NCBI RefSeq assembly: GCF_000699445.3
Contig: NC_067201.1
Location: 24,381,033 to 24,445,032 of the forward strand
Length of the DNA stretch: 64,000 nt
Direction: 5' to 3'
Origin: Schistosoma haematobium
Lineage: Eukaryota; Platyhelminthes; Trematoda; Strigeidida; Schistosomatidae
The notes under the pieces are model-generated. The model was not told the origin of the DNA. It did no database searches and saw nothing but the letters and a program-made list of their open reading frames with translations. The position numbers were made by a program, and so were the translations under genes. Positions within the stretch are counted from its first letter, which is position 1, and the number at the start of each line of letters is the position of its first letter. Positions 23,861-37,583 of the stretch are shown in pieces.

Positions 23861-24388
23861 GACTTATAATTGGTCTTCTATAGTTTGTGGTTTATTATTG
23901 TGAAATAATGTGTGTCAGTTTCCGTTATCCAGTTCGAAATAGGACTGTTCGTATTAGAGTAGTTCAATCATCCCCTTAATACATAAGTGTTGTAGGCTAT
24001 CAACTAGTAAATGTTAGAGCTAGAACCCTCCCAAGTCGCAAATGAGAAGACAGAAGAAGACTGGAGAAGTGCTTGATGAGTAAGAATCAAAATGTACAGA
24101 AAATCATGGGTATCTATAGATACTAGCGTTGTTTAAATCAACATTATAATTCAACCAATCCGCAAAGTGGTATGTCATACTACTGACCAATAGTAGCATG
24201 CCATGTTGATATTCTAGAAAGCTCCGTTGCGTTCTGATTGGATGAAACTCTGTGACTCCTCTAGAGCCTCTGGAGGCTCTGTCGTAGTTTACGACACCCG
24301 TCCCAACAGAAACTTCAATAGGAAAATGTTTTCGTTTTATCAAGACATAACAAAAACAACAACAATCCGACGTATAAAATTTACTCAC

Positions 24389-25058
24389 CTTGTTACTTTA
24401 GCCACTTGTCTACGTACTCCATTGATAACAATTTCAGTAATAACATTGAACATAAACTGTGTTGAAAGTTGTGGTAATGATGATGAAACGAATGAATTAT
24501 TATATATAGATGGATTAATTAAATTATTTAATTCATTTGATATTTTATTTCGATAGCTTATATCACGTACAGCTGTTGTAGATGATGAAATTGGAGTTGT
24601 CATATTATTATTATTAATATTATTCGATAAAATATTCCTATTCATTGATGCTGGTAAGTGATTAGTTTGATTAGAATGTAAATTCGTTATTCCAAGTGTT
24701 GTTGTTGATGATAATACAAGTGGGTTAATGGTGGATGTAGTGATTAAACCTAATGGATGACGATTATTCGATTGAGATACAACTTCAGGACGTGATAAAC
24801 CACGTATATATACATTACATTGAGATAAATCTAATTGTTGTGTTGTTTCCGGTAAATGTTTTATACCGATGACATGTTGATTTGTAAGTAATTCGTCGTT
24901 GACAGCAGTAGTAGTAGTAGTGCCAGTATTAGTATAATATCGATTAGATCGATTAGTTTGATCATTGAGAATATTACCAAACCGATCTTTTTGATTACGA
25001 CGCATTGATGAAACTGAGAGTTTGGATGAGTCCAGATTTCCGAAAAATTGTCCATCAG
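24389..25058 (-). CDS. SNX14: SNX14-like exon 14: low-complexity linker and PX start
   Basis: A 670-base exon beginning DGQFFGNLDSSKLSVSS and MRRNQKDRFGN, followed by about 170 residues rich in Asn, Thr, Ser and Ile. It ends NVITEIVINGVRRQVAKV then TR across the junction, which I read as the first strands of the PX domain. Acceptor TCCCAG, donor GTGAGT, phases 1 in and 2 out. The Asn/Ser/Thr bulk is far longer than in vertebrates and makes much of the size difference. Confidence 0.75.
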
Positions 25059-25329
25059 CTGGGAAAAAACCCGATATAAAACATCTTGAAATAGATGTAC
25101 TTTAACAGAATATAATTCACATATAAATTCCAAATATCCAGTGAATAATTCAATATACTGAGTGAAATGTAGTATCGAGTGCCATGGGACGCCAATATAA
25201 CTTATTCTAACTTTTCGACAGACCAATTCATACATTCTTCTTCATTAGTAGCATTTTCACCTTGTTAATTATTATTATATCAATCTTGGAAGCTTTAAGT
25301 AAGAGTATATGTGCGCCTTTATTATCTTA

Positions 25330-26215
25330 CTCATCACATGCCTATAACTGATTTCAAACTAGGCTACACCACAGATTTTGTAACCAAAAATATACAGTTT
25401 CTCGTTGATCTTAGGTACTCCATGTGCCTTTACCTGTTATCTTTGGACATCCTAAACTATTATTTCAGTATTCTGTCATTCATTTACCATCGTTTACGTG
25501 GTCCCACCTCTACCTTTTGTAACCTATAATGAGAAGAAATTTCTTAAGCTATTTTGTATTACACTGCAATGTTGCATTTTTCGACTACTGTTATTGACGC
25601 TTTTACAATAAGATTATTATTCCTTCATCCGTTTCACATGCTTCATTTGTGGCTACTTTCGTCCACGTTCTTGTCTATTTATTCCATGTTCCTCACTTGT
25701 TATATGTACAATATTCAATCATCATGTCAGTTTAGGGATTGCACTTCTCTTGTTGATGTACTTGACATAGATCAAGTGCTCTTCTATCACAGACATCATT
25801 GATATACATCGCCTCGTTTCTGCTCTCATGGTCAAATGTTGTCCTGTTTTTCGGTATGATCATAAATCTATTCTTTCGTCACATTGTGCTTCCTCGATTC
25901 CTTGTCTCTTTATAATTAGTCACGGAGAGGGCCTATGAACGGTCTGTGGTGCGAAATTTATTCTTTAAATTCGTCCTCATCTGCTAGTGGCTCCCGAATT
26001 ACGGACCCTCTTGCCTGTCAGTTGTGTCAGCATACGCTAACAAAGTTGCCGCTTTGAATCAGTGCAACCAATACTGAAATAATAATTTAGGACGTCCAAA
26101 GATAACAGGTAAAAGCGCACGGAGTTTCTAAGATCAACGTAAAACTGTGTTTTTCGGGTTGCAAAATCTGAGGTGTAGCCTAGTTTGAAATTAGATAAGA
26201 GGTTTCTAAGTAGTA
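25330..26215. mobile_element. Inverted-repeat element, possible foldback or MITE
   Basis: Bases 25,349-25,471 (TTTCAAACTAGGCTACACCA to ATTATTTCAGTATT) recur inverted at about 26,070-26,190 with roughly 80% identity. They enclose about 600 bp with no conserved protein. It could be one foldback element or two copies of a repeat in opposite orientation. Confidence 0.55.
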
Positions 26216-26499
26216 GGCGCAGCAACGATATATACAAAGAAAGATATAGAAAGGATGATAGAATACTGGAGTCATACTTATTCGCGCTCAGTGAAAAAAA
26301 CTCCACTTATATATGATATGCGCAATATTCATAATTTTCATAGTTGTACTGAGAAATGTTAACTACCCGAGTTCAATCATATCGGGAGCAAGACATACAA
26401 CGCCGACTGTAATGGATACTGGTTGAGCAATATAACTAGTTGACTATAGAATAGGGAGGTTTTGAGGAATTGTAGACTTTTCATAGTTTAAATTACAAT

Positions 26500-27060
26500 G
26501 TGAAGTTAACAAGGTTACCTACTTGAAAACAGGACATTGGTTTGAAAGTTAAGCGTTTGAGAGTGAAATCAAACGTGTTGGTTATTATACCTAGTGGGGA
26601 ATACGGATACAAACTTCTGAGTCCCATAACAAAAAGAAACAGCTATTTATTGTTTCCCGGTTTTATATATATATATTCATCTTGATAAGATTGATGACTT
26701 AAACGACTAAAATTCTACAATCTCAACAAGCACTCTTATATTCATATTAATCATTTCCTCCAACATCGGATTTCTGAAGTTCTAAAGGAGAAGCCGTGGC
26801 TAATCAAGTTCAACTATGCTGAGTATAAGACAATCATTCATCACAGGCAATAGAAGATAGTTTTGGAATATTGTGAACCAATTGTGTAATGTTAAAAATG
26901 TTAACACTTCAAAGGCTGATTGCCCACCGTGCCACCTGAAGGTCCAGGCTTCCATCCATCGGATAGATTATGGGTGAGTGTTGCTGAAGAACCTTATGCC
27001 AGGATGAAACAACCATTCAATCCTTCCTAGTTGTCAATGTTCACCTAACTGAACTACATC
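26500..27060 (+). repeat. Family C fragments, diverged
   Basis: AAGTTAAGCGTTTGAGAGTG at 26,542 and GAAGTTCTAAAGGAGAAGCC at 26,775 match family C segments. Diverged beyond recognising the ribozyme. Confidence 0.45.
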
Positions 27061-28100
27061 CGTAATGCAAAGTTACAAACATTTAACAAACTCCCTGCAT
27101 TAACAAATCATCTATCTTACCAGTTGTTACGAATCGCTCTCTCCCGTTCTCTCTCTCTCTATGAATCACACTCCATACATACTTGAATAGTAACATACTA
27201 TATTTATAACAAATAATTGATTTGTAAGTTAAACTACATTGTTTCTTACCTTTTTCGTAAATAATTAAACAAAGTTTCAAACATACACACACACACATAA
27301 AAAAAGTGCATTAATCCAAGGTTACATACACATATATAAGCACACAATTCAAAATAGTAAACACTATCAGACATAACATATTTTCTTCTAAACCAAAGAT
27401 TACCAAAACAGATCTTTCTTATGTTGATTAAATACAAGCTTTATAGTGGAAACAAGAATAGGTAAAGGTATTTATTCGCAATTATTATTTTTTTTACTTT
27501 ATAACTGTCTAATTACTGAGTAGTGACCAATCTCATGTATATGAAGTACTTCATATCGTTGATTAAATTCTATCGATCAAGCTGAAATGTGACCAATACT
27601 AGTCTAAACGACTCGAGATCGTCTGCACTGTGTCAAAATGTATGGTGGTAATCTCGAGATAGTCGATAGACAACATTATAAGATTCAGGTTTCGTTTTAT
27701 TTGTTGACTGTCAGCAACACAACCGGCGGCCTGCTTGAATATCTGGGCTACCTGTTCCTCCGATCTAGATATTTCATCAAGTTATCTGTTTTGTTGTTTG
27801 TTTTAGCACATCACTATGTCTATTGTGCGCACAACCTATTCAGGCGCGTTTATGAAAAGTTTACAACCTTTCGCTATACGGGATACAAAAAGGTACAATC
27901 AGCGACATCATGGTTGCTGGCAATATGCATTGAAACAAATGAACAGTAATCAAATGTGGATTACCGAACTTCTAACATCTAACTGGTCATCATTCAAAAT
28001 TTATCGTCACAATCGATCAAGGTATAAGAACAGGAAACTTGTTGAAATACTTTATGCTGAGAATTCTATGTTGTACCAAAAATATAATGTTGAATAAAGC
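27061..28100. other. Unassigned intron ending at AATAAA
   Basis: Contains overlapping open frames of about 100 codons between 27,638 and 28,097 with no family I recognise. AATAAA at 28,092 is followed directly by the (TAA)n array. This could be a retroposon 3' end with a TAA-type tail, but I have no second copy to compare. Confidence 0.35.
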
Positions 28101-29300
<1,200 letters not shown>

Positions 29301-29301
<1 letters not shown>

Positions 29302-29879
29302 GTGTACTTGTAATATTAGAATTTGATTGATAGAATTACATCAACATTAGGAAAGACTTGATGTACATGACACTAGTCACTATTCATTTAAGGATCAGTC
29401 AAGGTTCAAATAGATCCATTGTCACGAATCTGATTAACGCGTGATCGGTTCCTATACTAGGACGAAACCGGTGTCTAGTTCATTCACGTTTTTAATGGTA
29501 GTTCAAATTAGATTGGTTCATGATTTAAATGAAATTCAACAAATCTCCACAACAACATATTGAGAATAGTTGAGATTGTTTGTTACTAGACGAACAGATT
29601 AAAAGCCATTAGAACGTGAAAATTACTAGTACAAAATATTGCGCCTTGAGATCCACGATCACATGTTACTTGGTCAATGAGACCACGGATACTAGTCTTG
29701 GTTTCTTTCTCAGTCTGTTCTTCCAACATGAGGTATTTTTTACTGTGCAAGTTAGTTTAAGTAAACTGTCAATTAATCGTGCACATCACTGAAAACACTC
29801 GAATTCATCTGATTTTTTAAATGGATACAGTAATATTTGTTAATCAAATATTTTCTCATAAGAAATATAGTTCACTTAC
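29301..29879 (+). repeat. Family C end and unassigned intron
   Basis: ACTAGGACGAAACCGGTGTC at 29,456 followed by TTTTAATGGTAGTTCAAATT is a family C 3' part. No gene otherwise. Confidence 0.45.
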
Positions 29880-29986
29880 TATATTGACTACTAAATACAT
29901 TCATTAAAGCATTTCCAAATAGACCAGTTTGTGGTTGACTTGTTCCTACATTTTGTGATAAACGTCGAATATCGCGTTTTGGAGAC
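29880..29986 (-). CDS. SNX14: SNX14-like exon 13: RGS to PX linker
   Basis: Thirty-five codons plus split ends, SPKRDIRRLSQNVGTSQP then QTGLFGNALMNVFSSQY, acceptor AAGCAG, donor GTAAGT. Both junction phases fit exons 12 and 14. It falls where SNX14 has a Ser/Lys/Arg-rich linker and shows no domain of its own. Support is therefore phase, splice sites and open frame. Confidence 0.65.
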
Positions 29987-30039
29987 CTGCTTTATATTAA
30001 TAAAAAAAAAACGGGAACAGACGAAATAAAAACAATTCT

Positions 30040-30790
30040 TAAACAAGGTCGTTTCTCATTTATTTTCCTACACTTTACTATGATAAATCGTTCTGCTGTA
30101 CTTTACAGCTGCAAAACGTGGCTTTTAACAACAAATGATATTCATAAGCTACAAGTATTTGACCACAGATGTCTTAGAAATATTGCTCGCATCTGCTGGG
30201 ATCATCAAGTAAGTAATAGTGAAGCTAGACGCAGGGTATTAGGGAATGATGATGGGAAATCAGTTGATGAACTTGTGAATCTTCATCGATTGAGATGGTT
30301 GGGCCACCTGTTACGTATGCCTCAACACCCTTTACCACGACACGCAATGCTGACTAGTGTAGGGGATGGTTCGAACGAAGTTAGAGGCGGCCAAACCAAA
30401 ACGTGGCATCACTCCACAAAGTCAATAACTCCTGGTCTGAGCCATGTTGATAGATGGAAACTACTTGATTGGAGTCCGCGTGACTATCTCAACCAATAGT
30501 TGGAGACTATGAGTGACATGGCTCAGAATCTATCACAATGGCGTAGGTGTATACACTCTCTTTCTTCCCTTAAACTACAAGATTAAAATCACTTCATATC
30601 TTTCTTTCTACACACTAATTCTTTCTTCCTGTACTATATCCATACATAAAATCTGTCTTTTATATATTACACCATTGAGCTGACTGCTTCTATCAATCCG
30701 GTGTTCATCTTGTTGTGCCAATGAGGTATGGCAAGTTGAGCCGCTGCACATATGTGCCTGATCCTACGTTGTAGCTAACTGACTGACGAT
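30040..30790 (+). pseudogene. Family R non-LTR C-terminal fragment, youngest copy
   Basis: Reads LQVFDHRCLRNIARICWD, then HQVSNSEARRRVLGNDDG and WLGHLLRMPQHPLPRHAM, then the 3' UTR to CCTACGTTGTAGCTAACTGAC. It is open for 139 codons and nearly identical to 11,940-12,625. Truncated upstream of the RT core. Confidence 0.85.
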
Positions 30791-30999
30791 AAGTCGACAC
30801 TGGTATTTATCTTGTTGTGAATTTCGTCGGTTACCATATACAATTTCATAAAATATTTACAAACTACTATGAATTTAATTATCGATAAACTCAAAAAGTA
30901 ACATCGTATTAGCAGCTTTCATAGTTCCTTCCTACTCTGACCTTTTAATACACAGTAAACGACTATTTCACAAATCATACATTAGATTATTTTATATTG

Positions 31000-31395
31000 A
31001 TTTATTTGAACATATAAATATTGGTACAAAGGGGCACCGAACACAAATGCGCCACACAAGTCAATTGGTTTGTGTGTAGGCCGTGAGATTACTCGGGTGC
31101 CCAGACCAAACTACGTGGTTTTCTTAGGGGGCTAAACCCGGAGCCCTCGACCTAAAAATCTAATCCACAAGGCAGTGAAGCAACTTCATGAGATGCATTC
31201 CCATGGTAACCGCTGACCAATAAATAGTTCATACGCCATTTGTCCCTTCATGATCCTGGAGCCCATGTGCACTATTGGTTTGGAATTAGGGTTTTTCAAC
31301 TCCTCTAGGTAGATCTACCATATCTATCAATCCGGTTGAAGCGCCGGACATTTGCTTTTCATCCACTCAATTTCCTAGACAACAACGCCGTGAGA
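31000..31395 (-). repeat. Family B retroposon, 5'-truncated
   Basis: Tail TTGATTTATTTGAACATAT at about 31,000; the body stops near AACAACGCCGTGAGATAC instead of continuing to the usual 5' end. Confidence 0.7.
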
Positions 31396-31639
31396 TACAT
31401 ATTCAAAGATTAACAGAATGATGTTACAAGAGTAAGACTAGTCTGAAACAATCACTGTTGAATATTGATGACAGATTCTATCATTATTTAAAAAAAACCT
31501 TTTATATATTTCTTTAGTATATTCACAAGTTAAAATGCTTGTGAAATGAGAATTCGATAGTCTCTCTATTTTGATAAGAATTCTTCCCTTTAATCAAATA
31601 TATAGTACTTAACAAAGAGAGTACATAAATACAAAAATA

Positions 31640-31800
31640 ATATATGTATGTACATGGCAAGTTGGACCGATGCATATATGTGCCTGATCCCACGTTGTAG
31701 CTGACTGTCTGATTGACTCTGAACATTAGAACTGAGATGCAAATATATCTAGCTGACGAGCTCTGAATAGGACAAAAATGTCCAGAATTCTAATGCTAAC
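31640..31800 (+). repeat. Family R 3' end and SmAlpha relic
   Basis: 31,640-31,715 is a family R terminus (GATCCCACGTTGTAGCTGAC). 31,745-31,790 is a hammerhead relic with CTGACGA intact but G12 changed to A. Confidence 0.6.
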
Positions 31801-31999
31801 AATAATTCATTTATTTAGATGGAAATCGTGACAAAATGATCATAACAAGAAAAGCTGTAGAGCATCCACATAGGTTAACGAAGACTGATCAGAAGTCAGT
31901 CCTAAATATCAACAACGGCGTAATCCAGCTGAGATTATTTATCTATTTTTCAATGTTCGTTAAGCATGCTATATCTTTCACTTTTGTGTTTTAAGTGAA

Positions 32000-32125
32000 G
32001 AATAATGGGTTCGAGTAATAATCTGAGCACCAATAACATTGAAATGCAGGTACATCCAGCTGATGAGTTCCGAATAGGACGAAATGAGAGTTCTAGATCC
32101 TAGTGTTAGTCGCAAACGTCTACTC
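32000..32125 (+). repeat. SmAlpha-like unit, partial
   Basis: Contains TGGGTTCGAGTAATAATCTG (B-box region), ATGCAGGTACATCCAGCTG and the hammerhead below, ending TAGATCCTAGTGTTAG. A short family B start follows at 32,138-32,190. Confidence 0.7.
32053..32098 (+). ncRNA. Hammerhead ribozyme motif, best preserved
   Basis: Stem I strand ACATCCAG, core CTGATGA, stem II GTTC/GGAC (four pairs with one G-U), GAAA, A15.1-U16.1 closing a small loop, cleavage triplet GUU, and returning stem I CTAGAT (one mismatch). All catalytic positions match the NUH hammerhead rule. Self-cleavage is expected from SmAlpha precedent but inferred here. Confidence 0.65.
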
Positions 32126-32190
32126 TTTTATTCGCCCCCCAAATGCCCTTGTACGACCGAGGGTGGAGAGTTAGATCACCTTGCGGAACA

Positions 32191-33084
32191 ACATATGTGA
32201 ACATTATAATAATGCTTGTACATTATTACGGATATGAATATGAATAAGTTGTAAGTCTAGATCGAGGGAACTTTAAACAAACTGGTTATTCAGTTATTAA
32301 GGAGTGCCTTTCAGGTCAATCTGAAATCAATAAATCTATCCACATAAACTGAATTGATTAACCGATGAAGATCGGGTCAATGAATCATATAGTTTGAGGT
32401 CAATTTTTATGAACACAATAACAGTCTATCATAATGGAAACTAAGACTTTGAAGTAAATCAATCACTAATTGTGTCATTAAAGTAAAATTATTGCGGATA
32501 TGTTCACTGTTATTCAAAAACCGAGTAATGATGATTTTGTATTGAATGACAATGAAAACATTCTACTTAAACTACACAGTTCAAACAATTTAATGCTAAC
32601 AAACAATTGTGACTGTTAAGCCAAAATATAAAAAACGCCAGTCTTCTACACAAAACTATCTTGAAAATCATTAGCATCCAATTGAACATATTCCCTGTAG
32701 TTTCATTTTTGACATGCAATAGCATGTAAGGTTGTGATGTGTGCATTACTGAGGAGTCACAAGCTCACAGTATTTAACCGTTTTTACTACATGCCCGGCT
32801 TGATTTCATCTCTCAAGGTAGATATCACCCGAGAAAACAAAACTAAAAACCGTCAATGGACAAATTTCAAATGTCTCAAGAAATGTAAAACACTGCAATA
32901 GTAAAGATTGTATAAAGAAATAGGAGGGTAAGTATACACTGAAACAATTTTCTCGCTTTGATTCAAATTGAAAAGGTTCAGATTATCTCGTTGTTGATAT
33001 TTTTGAGTGAAATTTGATAAAACTTGGTTGGTGAATGTGGATCATGTGTGGATTCCCTCTATATAGCCATTTACCACAAGTTGA
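32191..33084. other. Unassigned intron
   Basis: AT-rich; no gene or repeat matched. Confidence 0.45.
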
Positions 33085-33305
33085 TATAGAATGGATGGAA
33101 TGTGGCTAGTAATGGAATCCAAGATGTACAATTCGTCCTATTTGGCACTCATCAGCTGGATTTACATGCATCCCAAAGTTGGTGTTCATACAGAGAATGA
33201 ATTATATCTCATACCTGTTACAAAAGTGAGTGCCAATCTAGACTCAGTAGCCAAATGGACAACATGATAGCGTGTGAAGTAAGCGGCACTGGTGTTTTAA
33301 ACGAG
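33085..33305 (-). repeat. SmAlpha-like unit
   Basis: Minus-strand hammerhead relic at 33,114-33,164 with CTGATGA intact and GAAA changed to GAAT. A plus-oriented A-box piece (GACTCAGTAGCCAAATGGAC) abuts at 33,240. Confidence 0.6.
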
Positions 33306-33319
33306 AACTCAGGTTGGAA

Positions 33320-33560
33320 AAGCCAATTTATTGTTTCATGCAAAATTACGCAGTGCCTTCGCAAAATATGAAAATCATACATTAAATATATTATTTGCAT
33401 GTCTTTCTTCAATATCTCATGATCCTTCAATCCCGTCGTTATCACAGTTTCCCTCTGTTTTCTTTCTTATTCTTTTCAAATCAATCTTCTGCTGGCAGGC
33501 ATTTCACTTCTGATTGATGCTACATACTACTTATATTCGAAGACATAAGTAGCGAACATC
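33320..33560 (-). repeat. Family F dispersed repeat, inverted
   Basis: Reverse of the F block, including TCTGCTGGCAGGCATTTCAC and ACTACTTATATTCGAAGACA. The stretch 33,561-34,064 holds one more SmAlpha relic (33,590-33,670) and nothing else. Confidence 0.55.
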
Positions 33561-34064
33561 ACATTGGGTTTGAGTACTGGATTGCACATCAACTCTGTGA
33601 TGCAGGTACATCGGACTTAAAAGTTCAAAACACAACGAAATATGAGTTCTGGATTCCACTGATAACTACATTCTATCTACTCTATGCTGAGTTCTAACAA
33701 TGCGTTAGCAGAGAAAAAAAGGTAGTCAATGAATTACCAAAGAATGTGTGAGCTTCAATGAATAACACGAGATTGAATTGATTACTTTAAGATTTAAACA
33801 TAAAAGCATATAGTTAAGCAAACCATCTGACTGAATAACAATTCACATTGTGTTTCAACAAAACACTACATGAAAATTAAGAGAATCTTTCAAAATAAGA
33901 ATTCGTTAAATGACAAAATACAGTAATGATATAAGTTACATGAATCATTTGTTGTTCAATTGGAAATTGTTGGTGAATATGACAACATGACAGAAATTTC
34001 AATCATATGGTAAGTGGATAAATAGGTCACTGATCGACAACATCACATTAAATCGTATCAATCA

Positions 34065-34400
34065 AACAGTCAGTCAGTTACAACGTAGGATCAGGCACAT
34101 ATATGCATCGGTCCAAGTTGCCATACCGCATTAGCACAAGAAGATAAACACCGGATTCATAGAAATAGTTAACTCAATGGTGTAATATATAAAAGACAGA
34201 TTTTATGTATGGATATAGTACAGGAAGAAAGAATTAGTGTGTAGAAAGAAAGATATGAAGCGATTTTAATCTTGTAGTTTAAGGGAAGAAAGAGAGTGTA
34301 TACACCTACGCCATTGTGATAGATTCTGAGCCATGTCACCCTGAGTCTGCAACTATTGGTTACGAGAATACAATCAAAAGTAAAATAGGAGGTCTCAGCC
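34065..34400 (-). repeat. Family R 3' end, inverted
   Basis: CAGTCAGTCAGTTACAACGT starts the reversed 3' terminus; the copy extends into ORF2 end sequence (CACCTACGCCATTGTGATAG). Confidence 0.75.
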
Positions 34401-34880
34401 AATAAACACACATAAACAGATACAATTTTTAATGTTCAGGGTTTGGGTTTAATTACTACCAATAGTAATCAACACTGTTATACAAAGTACTTGAAAAGTC
34501 AGTCATTCAGTCATAAAGAACATAAGACCTGAACTATATTCGCATTATTTCAAGTTGCCGTTACACTTTATCAATAAGACAAATGTCAGAGTAGCAGAAT
34601 TTGTAATGACATTAGTTGTAGTGGAAAACATTACGCCTAGACAATACCTAAACTCCTGGTTTCGATATTATATGGAAAAAATAACAGAAGAGTTTCAACT
34701 CTTGTAACCTATAATGATTGTTGTTAAATCATACACCAGGTCACTTGGGTATGGTCCAAACTACAAGTGTGGAGGCTAATGATACCACCTGAGTTGCTTA
34801 AACCCAAGACGGATGAGCTGGGCTTTAACCAAAGACTTAGTGTACATACATTGAACAAGGAATAAACGCGATTAACTTAC

Positions 34881-35015
34881 ACTCCAATCTTATTTAATGA
34901 TGATACTGAAGTTGAAAAATGTGAAAAACCAAATGAATATTTTATGTACTCCGGGCTTTCCAAATACATTGGTATAAATCGTAATTCAACTGCCTTACAA
35001 ACTGACTGATAGGTT
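34881..35015 (-). CDS. SNX14: SNX14-like exon 12: end of RGS domain
   Basis: Reads TYQSVCKAVELRFIPMYL then ESPEYIKYSFGF, acceptor CTGCAG, donor GTAAGT, phases 2 in and 2 out. It matches the terminal RGS helices of SNX14, where a V-F-x-P-M-F segment is followed by S-x-E-Y-x-x. The exon ends in a Ser-rich stretch. Confidence 0.8.
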
Positions 35016-35214
35016 CTGCAGACAAAAAATAGAGAAAAAGAGAAACACATGTAGATAAATACAGAAATGAGTAAACCATATAAGTGTAAAACAATCAAAG
35101 CATTGATCGAAGAAGAGTTAGTTCAGCCACACAAATATGTGTTAATTCAACAGATAGGCTGTGATCGAAAGTGAAGTCCAATGAAGACGAGGTTTGTATT
35201 ATGAACGATGTGAT

Positions 35215-35460
35215 CTCACATGATGTTGTTGGATATGTAGGGGGAGTTATTACTTCCCAGTTGTCCACACTGTGAAAGGATATTTATTCTTGCACAATCT
35301 GAAAAAGAAGCTCGATAAATGGTGAACTTAGCGAACTAAGAACATAACCGCAGAATCCAATGGACAACTACTTGAGGCCGGTTACATACAACCTATTTAT
35401 GCAAAGTTTAAGATGTGTTAGCTCCGTACTTTAAAAGGCTTTACCGCCTAAGACAATGAT
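35215..35460 (+). repeat. Family E fragment
   Basis: Shares GTTGTCCACACTGTGAAAGG and GACAACTACTTGAGGCCGG with 37,740-37,925 in the same orientation. A family C fragment follows at 35,780-35,895 (minus). Confidence 0.55.
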
Positions 35461-36359
35461 ACACAAGGTAGAGTGAGGTGTGATATATGTAGGAAGTAAT
35501 TTTTTACAGATTCAATTCTAAACTATTCACTAGACTGTCGAGAACAGAGTTTTAGCTTAGCCAAATTCAGAACAAGCAAACTAATTGGCTTGATAAACTC
35601 CAACTGTTTTTTCTTAAGCGTAAATTAACACTTTTAGTATATAAAATAGACAATTAATACAGCCTATCAAACAGGCGAAAAAGAGTGACATAAATAACAT
35701 TCCGAATTAAAGAACAGGAAAACTAAGTCAACAAACTTAATATCAGAGGAGTTTTGTGGAGACTGTGGTAATTTAATAATTGAATTCAATTGAAGCTAGA
35801 CAATAATGGAAAACCTGAAAGCACTGGATGGCCTTTTTATCCTAGTATAGGACACCTCAGCAGTGCGAATCCACGATCCTGCTCCGCGAGATTCATTTAT
35901 GATAAACATAAAGATTATGATTTCGATAGAACAATGAGAAGACAGAGTTGATCTGAAAAAAGTGATGTATTTACTTTGTACATTTCAAACAATCTGTTCA
36001 CACTTTTTATATGAAAATTAATAAAGTTCATCGGACAGTGTCTCATTATTCTAGGTCATAAAATGACTCAAGGATTACTAGATTACATTCAAGATTATGA
36101 CAAATTCTTTTTGTACACATAATGAGGGTTTAAATTAGGATTGGTGACTGGGTTTGTTTATTCGACTACACTTTACAAATATATTAAGACTGACCTTTTC
36201 TAATTCCTTTATTATGTTTATGAGAACGCTTATTGATGCAAATTTTGGTTATCTGGGGAGAAAATGCATTATTGCTGTTATACCGTTGTGCAGTCAGCAG
36301 TACAGCTTTGTACTCGGACCATGAGTATGGCACTTTTAGTTGTGTACGGTACGATGTCT

Positions 36360-36890
36360 ATTTTTATTTATTTAAACACATAAACATTGGTACAGGTAGG
36401 CACCAAACAGATATGCGCCACATAAATCATTCCATTTCTGTGAAGGCTGGGACACTGCCCGGGTGCCCAAAATGAACTATGTGATTTTCTTTGGGGGAGC
36501 ACACCCGGAGACTTTGACCTAAAAGTCTGACCTACAAGGCAGTGGAGCAACGTTAGGAGATGCAGTCCCATGGTAGCCAGTCACCAACATTAGGTTCACA
36601 TGCAATTTGTTCCTTCAGGATACTGGAAACAGCCCACGTGCATCATTGGTTTGGAATCATGGTTTTCCGACTCCCCTAGGTGGACTCTCCGTGTCCACTA
36701 ACCCGGTTAAAGCGCCTGACATTCGCTTTTCATCTTCTCAATTTCGTAAACAACAGTAATGCCACGAGAAGGCAGTGAGTACGACTTTCTCAACAGTGGT
36801 TGTATGCACGTGGCCATGTGAGAGCATTTGGAGAGGGAGAGCTGACTCTCCTCACTCTCAGCCGTACCAGGGCATTTGAGGGACCTAAAG
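36360..36890 (-). repeat. Family B retroposon, near full length
   Basis: Tail ATTTTTATTTATTTAAACAC at 36,360, body ending CAGCCGTACCAGGGCATTTG. Shows the same block order as the other copies. Confidence 0.75.
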
Positions 36891-37135
36891 AGACAAGTGC
36901 AGCAGTCAAAACAGCTCAGTTAAATCATTATGATATCCATTCACGATCAACACATCAAGGTATTAGCTATAGTACGTTAGTGGAATCTAGTGTCTAGAGT
37001 TCATTCTGTTTAAAACCTTTTCACTGTATGTACCTGGAAACCTGTGTAGTTGTGCCAACACTAACACGTTTCACTACATTCCACTATCGTAAAAACTTAA
37101 TCAACACTTTAAAAAAAACACAACTAAAAACTCAC

Positions 37136-37508
37136 TCTTTCCATTGTGGTGTATTAACAAGTTGATTAATTGTCTCCGGTGAACAATACTTTAAACAAAC
37201 TTTTAATAATTCTTCAAATTCATTAGATACATTGAAAAATTGTAAACGTCTACCATTTATTGTAGGTAAGGTTTTAGTGGATTGATTATGTGTAATCATT
37301 TTAGATATTTGATAAATAGAATGATGATCATCATCATCATCATCATGATGCTGCTGATGCTGATGATCAATGTCAACATCATCCCCATTGTTATTATCAT
37401 TAAACATTTGACCATTTAATATACTTAAAATATGATGTAATTGTGCACTAATTTCATGACAAGCATCTGATGATGGCATAGATTTTAAGACACGTGAATT
37501 AATTTGAT
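37136..37508 (-). CDS. SNX14: SNX14-like exon 11: RGS domain with His/Asp-rich insert
   Basis: After one split Tyr codon it reads QINSRVLKSMPSSDACHE and ends LVNTPQWKE, acceptor AATAG, donor GTGAGT. The start matches the EFNDRIL-type helix and the end precedes the last RGS helices. A lineage-specific insert of about 35 residues, rich in His, Asp and Gln (a run of six Asp, and HQHQQHH), interrupts the domain where RGS loops tolerate insertions. Confidence 0.8.
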
Positions 37509-37583
37509 CTATTTTGAATAGAAATAAAAGTTCAAATAAAGAAAATTAGAATAAACTTAATTCATCTACAAAATCTATGAAGA

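Noticed and set aside
27638..28097. Two overlapping frames that could be a small gene
   Set aside because: No family similarity, no splice pattern, and they end in the (TAA)n array; left as unassigned.
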